Of a stretch of DNA of 64,000 nt, positions 54,111 through 62,934 are shown in pieces. Source of the DNA: Planctomycetota bacterium (GTDB taxonomy: Bacteria > Planctomycetota > J058). Position numbers and translations under genes: made by a program. The stretch is from NCBI GenBank assembly GCA_023954375.1, contig JAMLIC010000052.1, forward strand, positions 1 to 64,000, in the 5' to 3' direction. Every line of letters begins with the position of its first letter. Position 1 is the stretch's first letter. The notes under the pieces are model-generated. The model had not been told where the DNA came from. It made no database searches and worked only from the letters and a program-made list of their open reading frames with translations.

Positions 54111-54968
54111 TCAGCGGCGCATGAGCGCGCGCGCCTCGTCGGGGCTCGCCACCTCGCGCCCCGCCTCGCGGGCGACCCGGGCCAGCGCCTCGACCAGCGC
54201 GCCGTTGCCCGCGGCCTTCTCGCCGCCCGGCAGGTAGAAGGTGTCCTCGACGCCGGTGCGCAGGTGGCCGCCCAGCTCGGCGGCGCGCCGGTGGAGCGGC
54301 CACACGTCCTGGCGGCCGATCGCCGTCACCTGCCAGGTCGAGCCGGGCCGGGCGTAGCGGACGAGCAGCGGCAGCAGCTCCGGGTCGGCGGGCATGCCCG
54401 AGGCCACGCCCATGACGAAGTTGTAGTCCGGGTCCTCGGTCAGGCCGACGTCGACGTACAGCCCCACCGACCGGACGATCCCCACGTCGAAGCACTCGAA
54501 CTCGGGCCGCGCGCCCACGGCCTTCATCGCCACGAGCATGGCCTCGACCTTCTCCACCGGGTTGTCGAAGACCATGGGCGGCCAGGCCCACGCGCCCTTG
54601 GACCGGACCTTCAGGTAGTTGAGGCTGCCCGCGTTCGCGGCCGCGACCTCCGGCCGGATCCGCGCCAGGCAGGCCAGCGGGCCCGACACGTCCGCGCCGA
54701 TCACGCCGGTGGTCATGTTGATGATCACCCCGGGGCACGCGGCGCGGATCGCGTCCGTGACCGCCGCCGCGACCTCCGGGTCCCAGCTGGGGAGGTGGCC
54801 CAGGCCGGGCTCCTGGCGGCGGAAGTGCACGTGCATGATCGAGGCGCCGGCGTCGAACGCCTCGCGCGCCGAGCGGGCCATCTCGTCGGGCGTCACCGGG
54901 ACCGGGTGCTGCTGCGGGTCGGTGAGCACCCCCGTGAGGGCGCACGTGAGCACGGCCTTGTCGTTCAT
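54111..54968 (-). CDS. BKACE family (beta-keto acid cleavage enzyme)
   Basis: 285 residues, typical length. TIM barrel with ASIMHVHFRRQ (metal ligands H46, H48), IINMTTGVIG, GSLNYLK, FECFDVGIVRSVGLYVD, VMGVASGMPA and the late TWQVTAIGRQDVWPLHRRAAELGGHLRTGVED. These are BKACE (DUF849) marks; the family condenses a beta-keto acid with acetyl-CoA to give acetoacetate and a new acyl-CoA. The ATG overlaps the previous stop (ATGA). It closes an operon of regulator and carboxylase subunits, in the slot where leucine-type operons carry HMG-CoA lyase. Substrate is not predictable. Confidence 0.88.
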   Translation of the reverse strand: MNDKAVLTCALTGVLTDPQQHPVPVTPDEMARSAREAFDAGASIMHVHFRRQEPGLGHLPSWDPEVAAAVTDAIRAACPGVIINMTTGVIGADVSGPLACLARIRPEVAAANAGSLNYLKVRSKGAWAWPPMVFDNPVEKVEAMLVAMKAVGARPEFECFDVGIVRSVGLYVDVGLTEDPDYNFVMGVASGMPADPELLPLLVRYARPGSTWQVTAIGRQDVWPLHRRAAELGGHLRTGVEDTFYLPGGEKAAGNGALVEALARVAREAGREVASPDEARALMRR

Positions 54969-56926
54969 CCCTGCCCCTCCGGGGTGATCACCACGAGCGC
55001 CTGGCCGGCCTCGACCTGCGCGCCGGCGCTGACGCGGACCTCCGCGACCTCGCCCGCGACGTCGCACACCACCGGCGACTCGATCTTCATCGACTCGACC
55101 CGCGCGGCCACCTGCCCGCGCGCGACGCGCGCCCCGGGCGTCACCTCGACGGCCACGACCCGCCCGCTCATCGGCGCGCGCACCGTGCCGTCGCCGGCCG
55201 CGCCCGGGCCCCCGACCGCCCCGACCGGGGCCGGCGCCAGGGTCAGGCGCGCCCCGCCGACCTCGACCAGCAGGCGCTCGCCGTCGCGCGCGACGTGCAC
55301 GGTCTCCTGCACGCCGTCGACGTCGACGCGCGCCCGGGCGCCCTCCCGAGCGAGCACGCGCACCACCGCGGGGGCGGCGCCGTCGAGGCGCACGCGGCAG
55401 GCCCCCTCGCCGGTCACGGCCACGTCGCCCGCGAGCGGCCGGTCGTCGACGAGGAGCGAGAGCGGGCGCTCGCGCGACCCCGCCGAGCGCCAGCCGTCGC
55501 CGCGCTCGCGCCCGGGCGCCGGCGGCAGGGCCCACAGGGCCGCGGCGGCGGCCAGCGCGCGCGGCCCGGGCGCCGGCCGCGCGAGCGGCTCGAGCTCCTC
55601 GAGGAAGCCGGTCGTCACGCCGCCCTCGACGAAGGTCGGGTGCCCCAGCACGTCGAGCAGGAAGCGCCGGTTGGTGCGCGGCCCGAGGAGGACCGTGTCG
55701 AGCAGGGCCCGCCGCAGGCGCCGGCGCGCCTCCTCGCGGTCGCGCCCGTGCGCGACGACCTTGGCGACCATGGGGTCGTAGAAGGGCGTCACCTCCAGGC
55801 CCGAGGCCAGGGCGTGGTCGCAGCGGAGCCCGTCGCCCGCGGCGGGCTCGAAGGCGAGCACGCGCCCGGTCTGCGGCACGTGCCCGGCCCACGGGTCCTC
55901 GGCGTAGAGGCGCGCCTCGATCGCGTGGCCCGTCAGCCGCAGGTCCTCCTGCCGGAAGGGCAGCGGCCGCCCGGCCGCGACGTCGAGCTGGAGCGCCACG
56001 AGGTCGAGCCCCGTGACCATCTCCGTGACCGGGTGCTCGACCTGGAGGCGCGTGTTCATCTCCAGGAAGTAGAAGGCGCCGTCGCGGTCGAGGAGGAACT
56101 CGACCGTGCCGGCCCCCTGGTAGCCCACGGCGCGGGCCGCGGCCACGGCCGCGGCGCCCATGCGCGCCCGCAGGTCGGGGTCGACGGCCGGCGACGGGCA
56201 CTCCTCGAGCACCTTCTGGTAGCGCCGCTGCGTCGAGCAGTCGCGCTCGAACAGGTGCACGGCCGCGCCGTGCGCGTCGGCGAGCACCTGCACCTCGACG
56301 TGGCGCGCCCCCACGACGAGCCGCTCGAGCAGGACCCGCCCGTCGCCGAAGGCCGCGGCGGCCTCGTCGCGGGCCGAGGCCAGGGCGCGGGGCAGGTCGG
56401 CCGGCCGCTCGACGCGGCGCATGCCGCGCCCGCCCCCGCCGGCGGCCGCCTTGATCAGCAGCGGGTAGCCCACGCGCTCGGCCGCCTCGCGCAGGGCGGC
56501 CTCGTCCTGCGCGTCGCCCTCGTGCCCGGGGACGACCGGGACGCCCGCGTCGCGCATGCGGGCCTTCGCGCGGGCCTTGTCGCCCATGACCTCGATCGCC
56601 TCGACCGGTGGCCCCACGAACACGAGCCCCGCCCAGGCGCAGGCCGCGGCGAACGCGGCGTTCTCGGAGAGGAAGCCGTAGCCCGGGTGGACGGCGTCGG
56701 CGCCCGTGCGGGCCGCGGCCTCGAGCAGCGCCTCGCCCTTCAGGTAGGACTCCCCCGCCGGCGCGGGGCCGATGCGCACCGCCTCGTCGGCGAGCCGGAC
56801 GTGGGGCGATGCCGCGTCGGCGTCGCTGTAGACGGCCACGGTCGGGTAGCCCAGCGCCCGCGCCGAGCGGAGCACCCGCGCGGCGATCTCGCCGCGGTTC
56901 GCCACGAGGAGCTTGGTGAAGGCCAC
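54965..56926 (-). CDS. Acyl-CoA carboxylase alpha subunit (biotin carboxylase plus biotin carrier)
   Basis: GTG 56926 (VAFTKLLVANRGEIAARV) is chosen for the GAGGGG six bases upstream; GTG 56932, which overlaps the previous stop, is possible. About 653 residues: biotin-carboxylase domain with KAAAGGGGRGMR (ATP-grasp), ERDCSTQRRYQKVLEE, EMNTRLQVEHPVTE, then the spacer domain and a C-terminal biotinyl domain with ESMKIE in place of the common EAMKM. The length and lack of a carboxyltransferase match the alpha subunit of methylcrotonyl-, propionyl- or geranyl-type carboxylases. It forms the complex with the beta subunit encoded upstream. The MKI variant should still be biotinylated on Lys. Confidence 0.93.
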   Translation of the reverse strand: MAFTKLLVANRGEIAARVLRSARALGYPTVAVYSDADAASPHVRLADEAVRIGPAPAGESYLKGEALLEAAARTGADAVHPGYGFLSENAAFAAACAWAGLVFVGPPVEAIEVMGDKARAKARMRDAGVPVVPGHEGDAQDEAALREAAERVGYPLLIKAAAGGGGRGMRRVERPADLPRALASARDEAAAAFGDGRVLLERLVVGARHVEVQVLADAHGAAVHLFERDCSTQRRYQKVLEECPSPAVDPDLRARMGAAAVAAARAVGYQGAGTVEFLLDRDGAFYFLEMNTRLQVEHPVTEMVTGLDLVALQLDVAAGRPLPFRQEDLRLTGHAIEARLYAEDPWAGHVPQTGRVLAFEPAAGDGLRCDHALASGLEVTPFYDPMVAKVVAHGRDREEARRRLRRALLDTVLLGPRTNRRFLLDVLGHPTFVEGGVTTGFLEELEPLARPAPGPRALAAAAALWALPPAPGRERGDGWRSAGSRERPLSLLVDDRPLAGDVAVTGEGACRVRLDGAAPAVVRVLAREGARARVDVDGVQETVHVARDGERLLVEVGGARLTLAPAPVGAVGGPGAAGDGTVRAPMSGRVVAVEVTPGARVARGQVAARVESMKIESPVVCDVAGEVAEVRVSAGAQVEAGQALVVITPEGQG

Positions 56927-56928
56927 GC

Positions 56929-58545
56929 TCACCCCCTCGCCACGCCGAACGTGTTCGGCCGCAGGCGCCGCCGCTCGGCCTCCCAGCAGGTGCGCAGGGC
57001 GAAGCCCAGCACGCGCCGGCTGTCGCGCGGGTCGATCACGCCGTCGTCCCACAGCCGCGCCGTCGCGAACGTGGCCGTCGACTCCTGGTCGAGCTGCTGG
57101 CGCAGGCCCGCGCTCATGGCGTCGAGGGCGGCCTCGTCGACCTCGCCGCCCGCGCGCGCGAGCTTCTGCCGGGTGATGATCTTCATGACGGTCGCCACCT
57201 GCTCGCCGCCCATGACGGCGATGCGGCTGTTCGGCCAGGCGAACACGAAGCGCGGGTCGAACGAGCGCCCGCACATGCCGTAGTTGCCCGCCCCGTAGCT
57301 GCCGCCGATCACGAGCGTCACCTGCGGGACGGTGGCGTTCGCCACCGCCTGGATCATCTTCGCCCCGTGCTTCACGGCGCCCGCCTGCTCGGCGGCCGTG
57401 CCGACCATGTAGCCGGTCGTGTTCTGCAGGTAGACGAGCGGCAGGCCCGCCTGGCAGCAGAGCTGGATGAACTGCGCCGCCTTGACCGAGCCGTCGGGGA
57501 AGATCGGGCCGTTGTTGCCGATCATCCCGCAGGCGACCCCCTCGATGCGCGCGTGGCCGCACACGGTCTGCGGGCCGTAGCCCGGCTTGAACTCGAGCCA
57601 CTCGGAGCCGTCGACGAGCCGCGCGATCACCTCGCGCACGTCGTAGGGGCGCCGCGGGTCGGGCGGCACGACCCCGCACAGCTCGTCGGGGTCGTAGCGC
57701 GGCGGCGCGCCCGGGCCGGGCGCCGCGGGGAGGTCGCGGTCCCAGTCGAGCGCGCCCACGACGTCGCGCGCGATCGTGATCGCGTGGGCGTCGTCCTCGG
57801 CCAGGTACTCGGCCGTCCCCGAGACCCGGGCGTGCATGTCGGCGCCGCCCAGCGCCTCCTCGTCGGCGTCCTCGCCGATCGCCGCCTTGACCAGCGGCGG
57901 GCCGGCGAGGAACACGCGCGCCCGGTCGCGCACCATGACAACGTAGTCGGCGAGGCCCGGGATGTAGGCGCCGCCGGCCGTGGACGAGCCATGGACCACG
58001 GTCACCTGCGGCAGCCCCATGGCCGACATGCGGGCCATGTTGCAGAACACGCGCCCGCCGTCGACGAACAGCTCGGCCTGGTAGAGGAGGTTGGCGCCGG
58101 CGCTCTCGACGAGCGACACGGCGGGGAGGCGGTTCTCGATCGCGACCTGCTGCGCGCGCAGGCTCTTCTTCAGGCCCATGGGCGTGATCGCCCCGCCCTT
58201 GATCGCGCTGTTGTGGGCGGCGACGAGGCACCTGACCCCGCGGACGAAGCCGACCCCGACGATGCTCCCGCCGCCCATGGCGTCGTCGGCGCCGTCGTCG
58301 TCGTGCATGCCGAGGCCCGCGAGCGTCGACAGCTCGACGAACGGCGCCCCGGGGTCGAGGAGCCGCTGCAGCCGCTCGCGCGGCATGAGCTGCCCGCGCG
58401 CGGCGAACTTCGGCGCCGCGCGGCGCGAGCGCTCCTCGACGCGGTCCTCGACGGCCCGCACCTGCGCCACGAGCGCCAGCATCTCCTCGCGCTGGGCCCG
58501 GAAGGCGTCGCTCCGCGGGTCGACCCGCGACTCGATGACCGGCAC
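56929..58545 (-). CDS. Acyl-CoA carboxylase beta subunit (methylcrotonyl/geranyl type)
   Basis: GTG directly abutting the regulator's TAG stop; 538 residues, the length of MccB-type subunits. Family marks: RERLQRLLDPGAPFVELS, GGGSIVGVGFVRG, GGAITPMGLKKSLRAQQVA, VESAGANLLYQAELF, HGSSTAGGAYIPGLADYVVMV, NNGPIFPDGSVKAAQF, NTTGYMVG and GAGNYGMCGRSFDPRFVFAWPNSRIAVMGGEQ. The last block with GAGNYGM is typical of MCC/GCC rather than propionyl carboxylases. The enzyme carboxylates a 3-methyl-enoyl-CoA, as in leucine or acyclic-terpene breakdown. The alpha subunit follows with overlapping codons. Confidence 0.92.
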   Translation of the reverse strand: MPVIESRVDPRSDAFRAQREEMLALVAQVRAVEDRVEERSRRAAPKFAARGQLMPRERLQRLLDPGAPFVELSTLAGLGMHDDDGADDAMGGGSIVGVGFVRGVRCLVAAHNSAIKGGAITPMGLKKSLRAQQVAIENRLPAVSLVESAGANLLYQAELFVDGGRVFCNMARMSAMGLPQVTVVHGSSTAGGAYIPGLADYVVMVRDRARVFLAGPPLVKAAIGEDADEEALGGADMHARVSGTAEYLAEDDAHAITIARDVVGALDWDRDLPAAPGPGAPPRYDPDELCGVVPPDPRRPYDVREVIARLVDGSEWLEFKPGYGPQTVCGHARIEGVACGMIGNNGPIFPDGSVKAAQFIQLCCQAGLPLVYLQNTTGYMVGTAAEQAGAVKHGAKMIQAVANATVPQVTLVIGGSYGAGNYGMCGRSFDPRFVFAWPNSRIAVMGGEQVATVMKIITRQKLARAGGEVDEAALDAMSAGLRQQLDQESTATFATARLWDDGVIDPRDSRRVLGFALRTCWEAERRRLRPNTFGVARG

Positions 58546-59244
58546 CTACCCCTCCCCCCTCGCCTCGCGCCGGCCCCGCCGGAGCGGCCGGAGCGCCTCG
58601 ACGCGCGCCTCGGACGCGCCCAGCGCCCGGAGCATGAACCGCCCGGCGTGGGCCAGCGTCTCGCCCGCCGCCGCGGGGCGCTCGTACTCGAGCGCCTCGT
58701 AGATCAGGTCGTCGAGGAGGGCCAGCAGCAGGTGCGCGGCCATCGTCGGGTCGTCGACGCGGAGGCTGCCGTCGGCCTCGCCGGCGGCGATCAGCGCGGC
58801 CAGCGGCGCGGCCAGCGCCGCGCGCCCCTCCAGGCGCACCCGCTCCGTCTCCCGGCCCGCCGCCTGGCGGAAGACGCGCAGGAGGGCGTGGTGGCGCCGG
58901 ACCTCGTCGCCGATCCGCTCGAGGCCGCGCAGGAGGCGCTCGTCGGCCCGCCCCGACCCCGCGGCCCCGGACCGGAGCGCCGCCAGGTAGCTGGCGAGGA
59001 CCTCCGCCCGCAGGTGGAGCAGCACGTGCTCCTTGCTGCGGAAGTAGAGGTAGAAGGTGCCCTGCGCCACGCCCGCCTCGCGGACGATCGCCGCGACGCT
59101 CGTGCCCTCGTAGCCCAGGGCGAGGAAGCGGCCGCGCGCCGCCTCGAGCAGCGCGCGCCGGCGGTCGTCGCGGCGCGCGCCCCGGCCGCGGCCGCCCGCG
59201 GCCGCCCGGCCGGGGCGCCGCGACACTGACTGACGATCAGTCAT
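58546..59244 (-). CDS. TetR-family transcriptional regulator
   Basis: ATG 59244; 232 residues. After a basic tail the HTH is clear: ALLEAARGRFLALGYEGTSVAAIVREAGVAQGTFYLYFRSKEHVLLHL. The ligand domain is helical (LLRGLERIGDEVRRHHALLRVF). It leads the carboxylase/BKACE operon, so it most likely represses it in response to an acyl-CoA or related intermediate, as LiuR/AtuR-type regulators do. The 17-bp palindrome over its start codon is the likely operator. A shorter start (VSRRPGRA, 18 bases inside) would leave the operator wholly upstream. Confidence 0.9.
   Translation of the reverse strand: MTDRQSVSRRPGRAAAGGRGRGARRDDRRRALLEAARGRFLALGYEGTSVAAIVREAGVAQGTFYLYFRSKEHVLLHLRAEVLASYLAALRSGAAGSGRADERLLRGLERIGDEVRRHHALLRVFRQAAGRETERVRLEGRAALAAPLAALIAAGEADGSLRVDDPTMAAHLLLALLDDLIYEALEYERPAAAGETLAHAGRFMLRALGASEARVEALRPLRRGRREARGEG
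59227..59243. promoter_or_regulatory. Putative TetR operator, TGACTGACGATCAGTCA
   Basis: Perfect inverted repeat: TGACTGA, three-base spacer CGA, TCAGTCA. Size and symmetry suit a TetR-family dimer. It overlaps the start codon of the TetR gene at its minus-strand beginning and lies 119 bases before the divergent receiver gene. Autoregulation is inferred from position. Confidence 0.65.
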
Positions 59245-59361
59245 GGCGGAAGTCTCTCGCCGCCCGGCGGCGCGGTCAAGACGAGCTCGCCTCGGGGATT
59301 CCCCGATGGTGCGGGGGGCGTCACCCGGGCGACACCGCCACGTCGTGTCCACTGGACCAGG

Positions 59362-59790
59362 ATGAAGGTTGTGGTCCCGACGAGCGACGCACTACACTCG
59401 CGGGCGGCCACCCCAGCGAGGACCTCCTTGACCCCGCCCGTGCTTGTCGTCGACGACCACGAGGACTTCCGCTCGTCGCTGGCGGCGTGGATCGGTGACG
59501 AGCTGCACCTCCCCGTGCGCCTCGCCAGCGACGGGCTCGACGCGCAGCGGTTCTTCACCGACCCGGCGCAGCCCGCGCCGTTCGTCGTGCTCCTGGACCT
59601 CGAGATGCCCGGCCTCGACGGCCCGGGGCTCTTCGCCTGGCTGCGCGCGCACGCGCAGCCCATGCCCCGCGTCGTCCTGGTCTCCGCGTCGAGGAGCCTC
59701 CCCCGCGTCGCGGCCGAGCTCGAGGTGGACGGCTACCTGCCGAAGCCGGTGGACCTCTCCGGGCTGCGCGCCGCGCTCGGGCTGTCGTAG
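59362..59790 (+). CDS. Stand-alone response-regulator receiver domain
   Basis: 142 residues. Receiver fold: VLVVDDHEDFRSSLAAW (acidic pocket), FVVLLDLEMPGLDGPGLF (phospho-Asp in LLDLEMPG), VVLVSASRSL (Ser/Thr switch) and YLPKPVDLSGLRAALG (conserved Lys). An N-terminal leader of about 25 residues precedes the fold, so the true start may be later. No output domain: a CheY-like relay. It is divergent from the TetR gene and ends at a strong hairpin. Confidence 0.85.
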   Translation: MKVVVPTSDALHSRAATPARTSLTPPVLVVDDHEDFRSSLAAWIGDELHLPVRLASDGLDAQRFFTDPAQPAPFVVLLDLEMPGLDGPGLFAWLRAHAQPMPRVVLVSASRSLPRVAAELEVDGYLPKPVDLSGLRAALGLS

Positions 59791-59799
59791 CGGGAGGCC

Positions 59800-59828
59800 G
59801 AGGCCCCGGGGAGATCCCGCGGGGCCTC
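59800..59828. terminator. GAGGCCCCG...CGGGGCCTC hairpin
   Basis: Nine-base perfect stem with an 11-base loop, ten bases after the receiver stop and just before the tRNA fragment on the other strand. No T-run. Likely terminator for the receiver gene, usable from both sides. Confidence 0.5.
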
Positions 59829-59843
59829 CTGGCCTCTCCGTCA

Positions 59844-59885
59844 TGGGCCCGCCGGGACTCGAACCCGGAACCCTGAGATTATGAG
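59844..59885 (-). other. 3' fragment of a tRNA-Met gene, probable island attachment site
   Basis: On the minus strand the sequence reads from an anticodon loop CTCATAA (59885-59879), through 3' stem TCTCA, variable GGGTT, T arm CCGGG-TTCGAGT-CCCGG and acceptor CGGGCCC, to discriminator A at 59844. The 5' half is missing: no D arm or 5' acceptor follows toward higher coordinates, and the bases upstream of the loop do not pair with TCTCA. A tyrosine recombinase gene starts 180 bases away. This is the pattern of an att site duplicated by integration into a tRNA gene. The intact tRNA would be at the far end. Confidence 0.75.
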
Positions 59886-60062
59886 CCAGGCCCGGGCGTT
59901 CCTTGCACTTCCGCCCGGCGCCGCCAATCCCGCCTCCCGAGCCGACTTCCGGCCGCCCGGGCCTGACGGTGGGCGGAGGTAGAAGGAAGCGAACGGAAGC
60001 AACCAGGGGGGAGCCCAGGGGGGAGCGAACGGCGCCCCTGGGCTCCCGGACGGAGGCCGAAC

Positions 60063-61493
60063 ATGCCGACCGAGACGAGGACCAGGCGGGCTCGCTCGCC
60101 GCACGCGGGGGTGAAGCTCCGCAAGCGGACCTGGGCGAGCGGCGAGGTCACCTGGTTCGGGCGCTACGTCGACCCGGACGACGGCAAGGAGCGCGACGAG
60201 AACCTGACCCGGCTCGGCTACACGACCGCCGCCGCGCGGCGCTCGTGGGCCGTCACGAAGTCGCGCGCGCTCTCCGATCGCACGCGCGAGCTCGAGGGGG
60301 GCGCGACCCGGCACACCGGCAAGACGCTGGCGAAGGTCGTGGACTGGTATTTCGCGCACCCCGGCGCGCGCCTGCGCCCGAGCACGCGCGCGCTCTACGA
60401 GCGCGACTCGGAGTCGTTCGTGTCCTGGGCGAAGGAACGCGGCGTCGAGTCGGCCGACGAGCTGCGCCAGGAACACCTGGTCCGCTGGCGTGAGTGGCTC
60501 GCGTCGCGGCCGAAGCGGCGCGCGCGCCAGGGCGGGCGCCGCGGCGAGCGCGAGGCGGACGCCCGCGACCTCCGGTCGCCGGCGAGCGTCAACTCGGCCC
60601 TCCGGGCCGTCAAGGCGATCCTCAACGAGCTCCGCCGCGCGGGCCTCGTGCCGCACCTCTCGAGCGACGGGATCAAGGACGGGCTCCGCCTCCTGCGGAC
60701 GCCCCGGCCGCTCCCGGACTACCTGCGCCCGTCCGAGGCCCAGGCGCTCCTCGCCGCGTGCCTCCGCCACGACGCCGAGACGTTCGACATCACCCGGGAG
60801 GAGAACGCGTCGGCCCTCGGGCGCGCCCGGCGCCTGGCCATGCTCCGCCGCGCCGCTGGCAACGACGTGCCGCTCCCCCGCGGGTCGACGCCGCGCTACG
60901 ACGCCGCCGCGCCGTTCGTGGGCTTCACCCTTCTGTCCGGGTGCCGCTCCGGCGAGGCCGAGGCGCTCCGCTGGGACCAGGTCGACCTCGAGGCCCTGGA
61001 CGAGCTCGGGCAGCGCGCCGGCGAGGTGCGCCTCGGGGTCGAGGTCAAGACGGGCCGCGCGCGGATCGTCGACCTCGCGGCCGCGCCGACCCTGCGCCAG
61101 CTCCTCTCCGCCATGAAGCTCCGCGCGGGCAACGTGACGGAGCGCCCCTCCGTGTTCGGGGGCAAGGAGCCGCTCGGAAAGGGCTGGGTCAAGGCGACCT
61201 GCGCGCGGCTGATCGGGAGCTACGGCGCGCCGCCGTTCTCGCCGCAGAAGCTCCGCCGGACCTGCGCGACGGCCCTGGTCAACTCGTCGATCTTCGGCGC
61301 GGCGACGGTGTGGCGCGCGTCGAAGCAGCTCGGGCACTCGCCGCAGGTGCTCGAGCGCCACTATGCCGGCCTCATGCGCGGCGTCCCCCGCGAGGCGCGG
61401 ACGCTCGAGGCGGTGTTGGGTGTTGATGAACTGATGTCGGAGATGATCGTGCGGTTGACCGGCGGTGCTCGGCGCCAGGCGGCTGCGAAGTGA
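60063..61493 (+). CDS. Tyrosine recombinase (phage-type integrase)
   Basis: 476 residues. A SAM-like N-terminal core-binding region (STRALYERDSESFVSWAKERG) is followed by the catalytic domain: R295 in LLSGCRSGEAEALRWDQVDL, K329 in VEVKTGRARIVDL, the box-II segment SPQKLRRTCATAL (R398), H425 in KQLGHSPQVLERHY and the nucleophile Y434. The usual first His of HxxR in box II is Lys (K396), a variation seen in active enzymes. The gene faces away from the tRNA fragment. The next gene's GTG overlaps its stop. It would mediate the site-specific insertion and excision of the island at tRNA-Met. Confidence 0.93.
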   Translation: MPTETRTRRARSPHAGVKLRKRTWASGEVTWFGRYVDPDDGKERDENLTRLGYTTAAARRSWAVTKSRALSDRTRELEGGATRHTGKTLAKVVDWYFAHPGARLRPSTRALYERDSESFVSWAKERGVESADELRQEHLVRWREWLASRPKRRARQGGRRGEREADARDLRSPASVNSALRAVKAILNELRRAGLVPHLSSDGIKDGLRLLRTPRPLPDYLRPSEAQALLAACLRHDAETFDITREENASALGRARRLAMLRRAAGNDVPLPRGSTPRYDAAAPFVGFTLLSGCRSGEAEALRWDQVDLEALDELGQRAGEVRLGVEVKTGRARIVDLAAAPTLRQLLSAMKLRAGNVTERPSVFGGKEPLGKGWVKATCARLIGSYGAPPFSPQKLRRTCATALVNSSIFGAATVWRASKQLGHSPQVLERHYAGLMRGVPREARTLEAVLGVDELMSEMIVRLTGGARRQAAAK

Positions 61494-62797
61494 GCGCGCC
61501 AGCGTCGAACTCGTTCGTTCGACGATTCATGCCCGCACGCGAGAGCCGGCATTGGGGGAGGTGGCCCCTGCGTGCTCGTGGGGCGGTCGTCGTGATCCTT
61601 CGGACCGACGGCGAGGACGTCTACGCACGGCTCACGGCTCCCGAGGTTGCGCGGCGCGCCCTTCGTGAACGGTGTGCCTCGCTGGCCTTGGGCTGCTCGG
61701 TGTTCCTCGTGCCAGAGGTCGAGGATCAGGTGTTCCCGGCCGTGGCTGCCGTCGCGATGTGCCCGACAGCCGCACATCCGCGCCGTGCTGCAGCCCTGGG
61801 CTACCTCGTTGGGAACGCCCTGAGTCACTGGCTGGACGGACACGGCTTGGATCCGGCGCTGCGTGCTGCATCCGCATGTGTGTTCGACATGGACGACCCA
61901 TCGACCCGGACGCGCGCGCTCTCGCTCTCGCGGTGGATCGCCGAGTCGAATTGGCGGCGGCTCGACGCTGTTCGTCAGGCGGCGGCTGAGGGCGACGGCG
62001 CGGCCGCCGCCCGCCTGCCACTGCTCGAGCTCGCCGCCCTTGAGCACGAGGTGGACGGCGACGAAGCCGGCGACCGCGCAGTCGCCAGGGTCCTTGCGCC
62101 CCCGCCCGTCCCACCCGATCGACCGCCCGACGCTGCTTCCCGCGCGGTCCTCCGCCGTCAGGCCGAGCGGGTGTTGTCGCTCGCGCCGCCCGGCTCCACT
62201 TGGGCTCCGAGTGGAGTCCCGGTGCACCTTCCGAGCGACGGCTGGTCGTCGCGTGAGGCCAAGGCTGAGTGCTTTCGTCAGCGCCGGGACCTGCTGCGCT
62301 TGGGCGAGTGGAAGGAGGGAGACGTGTGCGCGGCCGGCGGTTGGCGGGCATCGGCGTGGAGGGTCGCCGATGACCTTGAGCGTGCTGCGCGGAAGTCCCT
62401 TGCCTCCCCTGCTGCGTCTGCCGGACTGGATCTGGTCGCCGCGGACGACCAGCCACGCCGCCGGACATGGCTGCGCGACATCGAGCAGCGATCCCAGCCC
62501 CAGGAAGCGCAGGTCGTTCAGCCGCCAAAGGGCTGCGGCTCCGCCGTTGTCGATCTCCTTCGCGAGGATCGCGCCGCCACGCGCATCACCACGTGCAAGA
62601 AGATTGAGGAGCTCCGCCCGAAGGCGGGCCGCGGAGCCAAGCAGTCGGCTAAGCAGATGGTAGAGACCGCTGTGAAGTGGCTTCGTCGGCATGGGTCGAG
62701 CGAGCGAATCCCTCACACCCGCGACGAACTGCCCGACTTCCGTCCGACCGAAATGGTTCCCGGTTACTTCATCACGGCCGAACCCAAACCCGCCTGA
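61490..62797 (+). CDS. Island protein of unknown function, coupled to the integrase
   Basis: GTG overlaps the integrase stop (GTGA); 435 residues. The N-terminal 150 residues are alpha/beta (GAVVVILRTDGEDVYARLTA, YLVGNALSHWLDGHGLD); the middle is Pro/Ala-rich; the last 100 residues have a charged helical pattern that reads like a winged-helix (AATRITTCKKIEELRPKAGRG, AVKWLRRHGSSERIPHTRDEL). No membrane helix. I cannot assign a family. Codon use with more A/T at third positions than neighbours points to transfer. Coupling suggests an accessory to integration or a cargo gene. Confidence 0.6.
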   Translation: MSAPASNSFVRRFMPARESRHWGRWPLRARGAVVVILRTDGEDVYARLTAPEVARRALRERCASLALGCSVFLVPEVEDQVFPAVAAVAMCPTAAHPRRAAALGYLVGNALSHWLDGHGLDPALRAASACVFDMDDPSTRTRALSLSRWIAESNWRRLDAVRQAAAEGDGAAAARLPLLELAALEHEVDGDEAGDRAVARVLAPPPVPPDRPPDAASRAVLRRQAERVLSLAPPGSTWAPSGVPVHLPSDGWSSREAKAECFRQRRDLLRLGEWKEGDVCAAGGWRASAWRVADDLERAARKSLASPAASAGLDLVAADDQPRRRTWLRDIEQRSQPQEAQVVQPPKGCGSAVVDLLREDRAATRITTCKKIEELRPKAGRGAKQSAKQMVETAVKWLRRHGSSERIPHTRDELPDFRPTEMVPGYFITAEPKPA

Positions 62798-62813
62798 CAG
62801 GCCGCCGGTCGGC

Positions 62814-62849
62814 GGTCGGAGTCCATTCCGGCCGGGCATGACTCCGACC
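62814..62849. promoter_or_regulatory. 10-bp inverted repeat between island genes
   Basis: GGTCGGAGTC and GACTCCGACC are separated by 16 bases, 16 bases after the unknown island gene and 86 bases before the excisionase-like gene. It could be a hairpin terminator or an operator for the following HTH protein. Confidence 0.45.
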
Positions 62850-62934
62850 CGACCCCCGACCTGACGGGAGGTCCAGAGAGAACGACTCCCGGCGAGAGCA
62901 ACGCGCGCTGATGCGCGGCTCGCGCTGGTGACCC

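Noticed and set aside
59844..59920. A complete tRNA-Met gene
   Set aside because: Only the segment from the anticodon loop to the 3' end is present; D arm, 5' anticodon stem and 5' acceptor do not follow.
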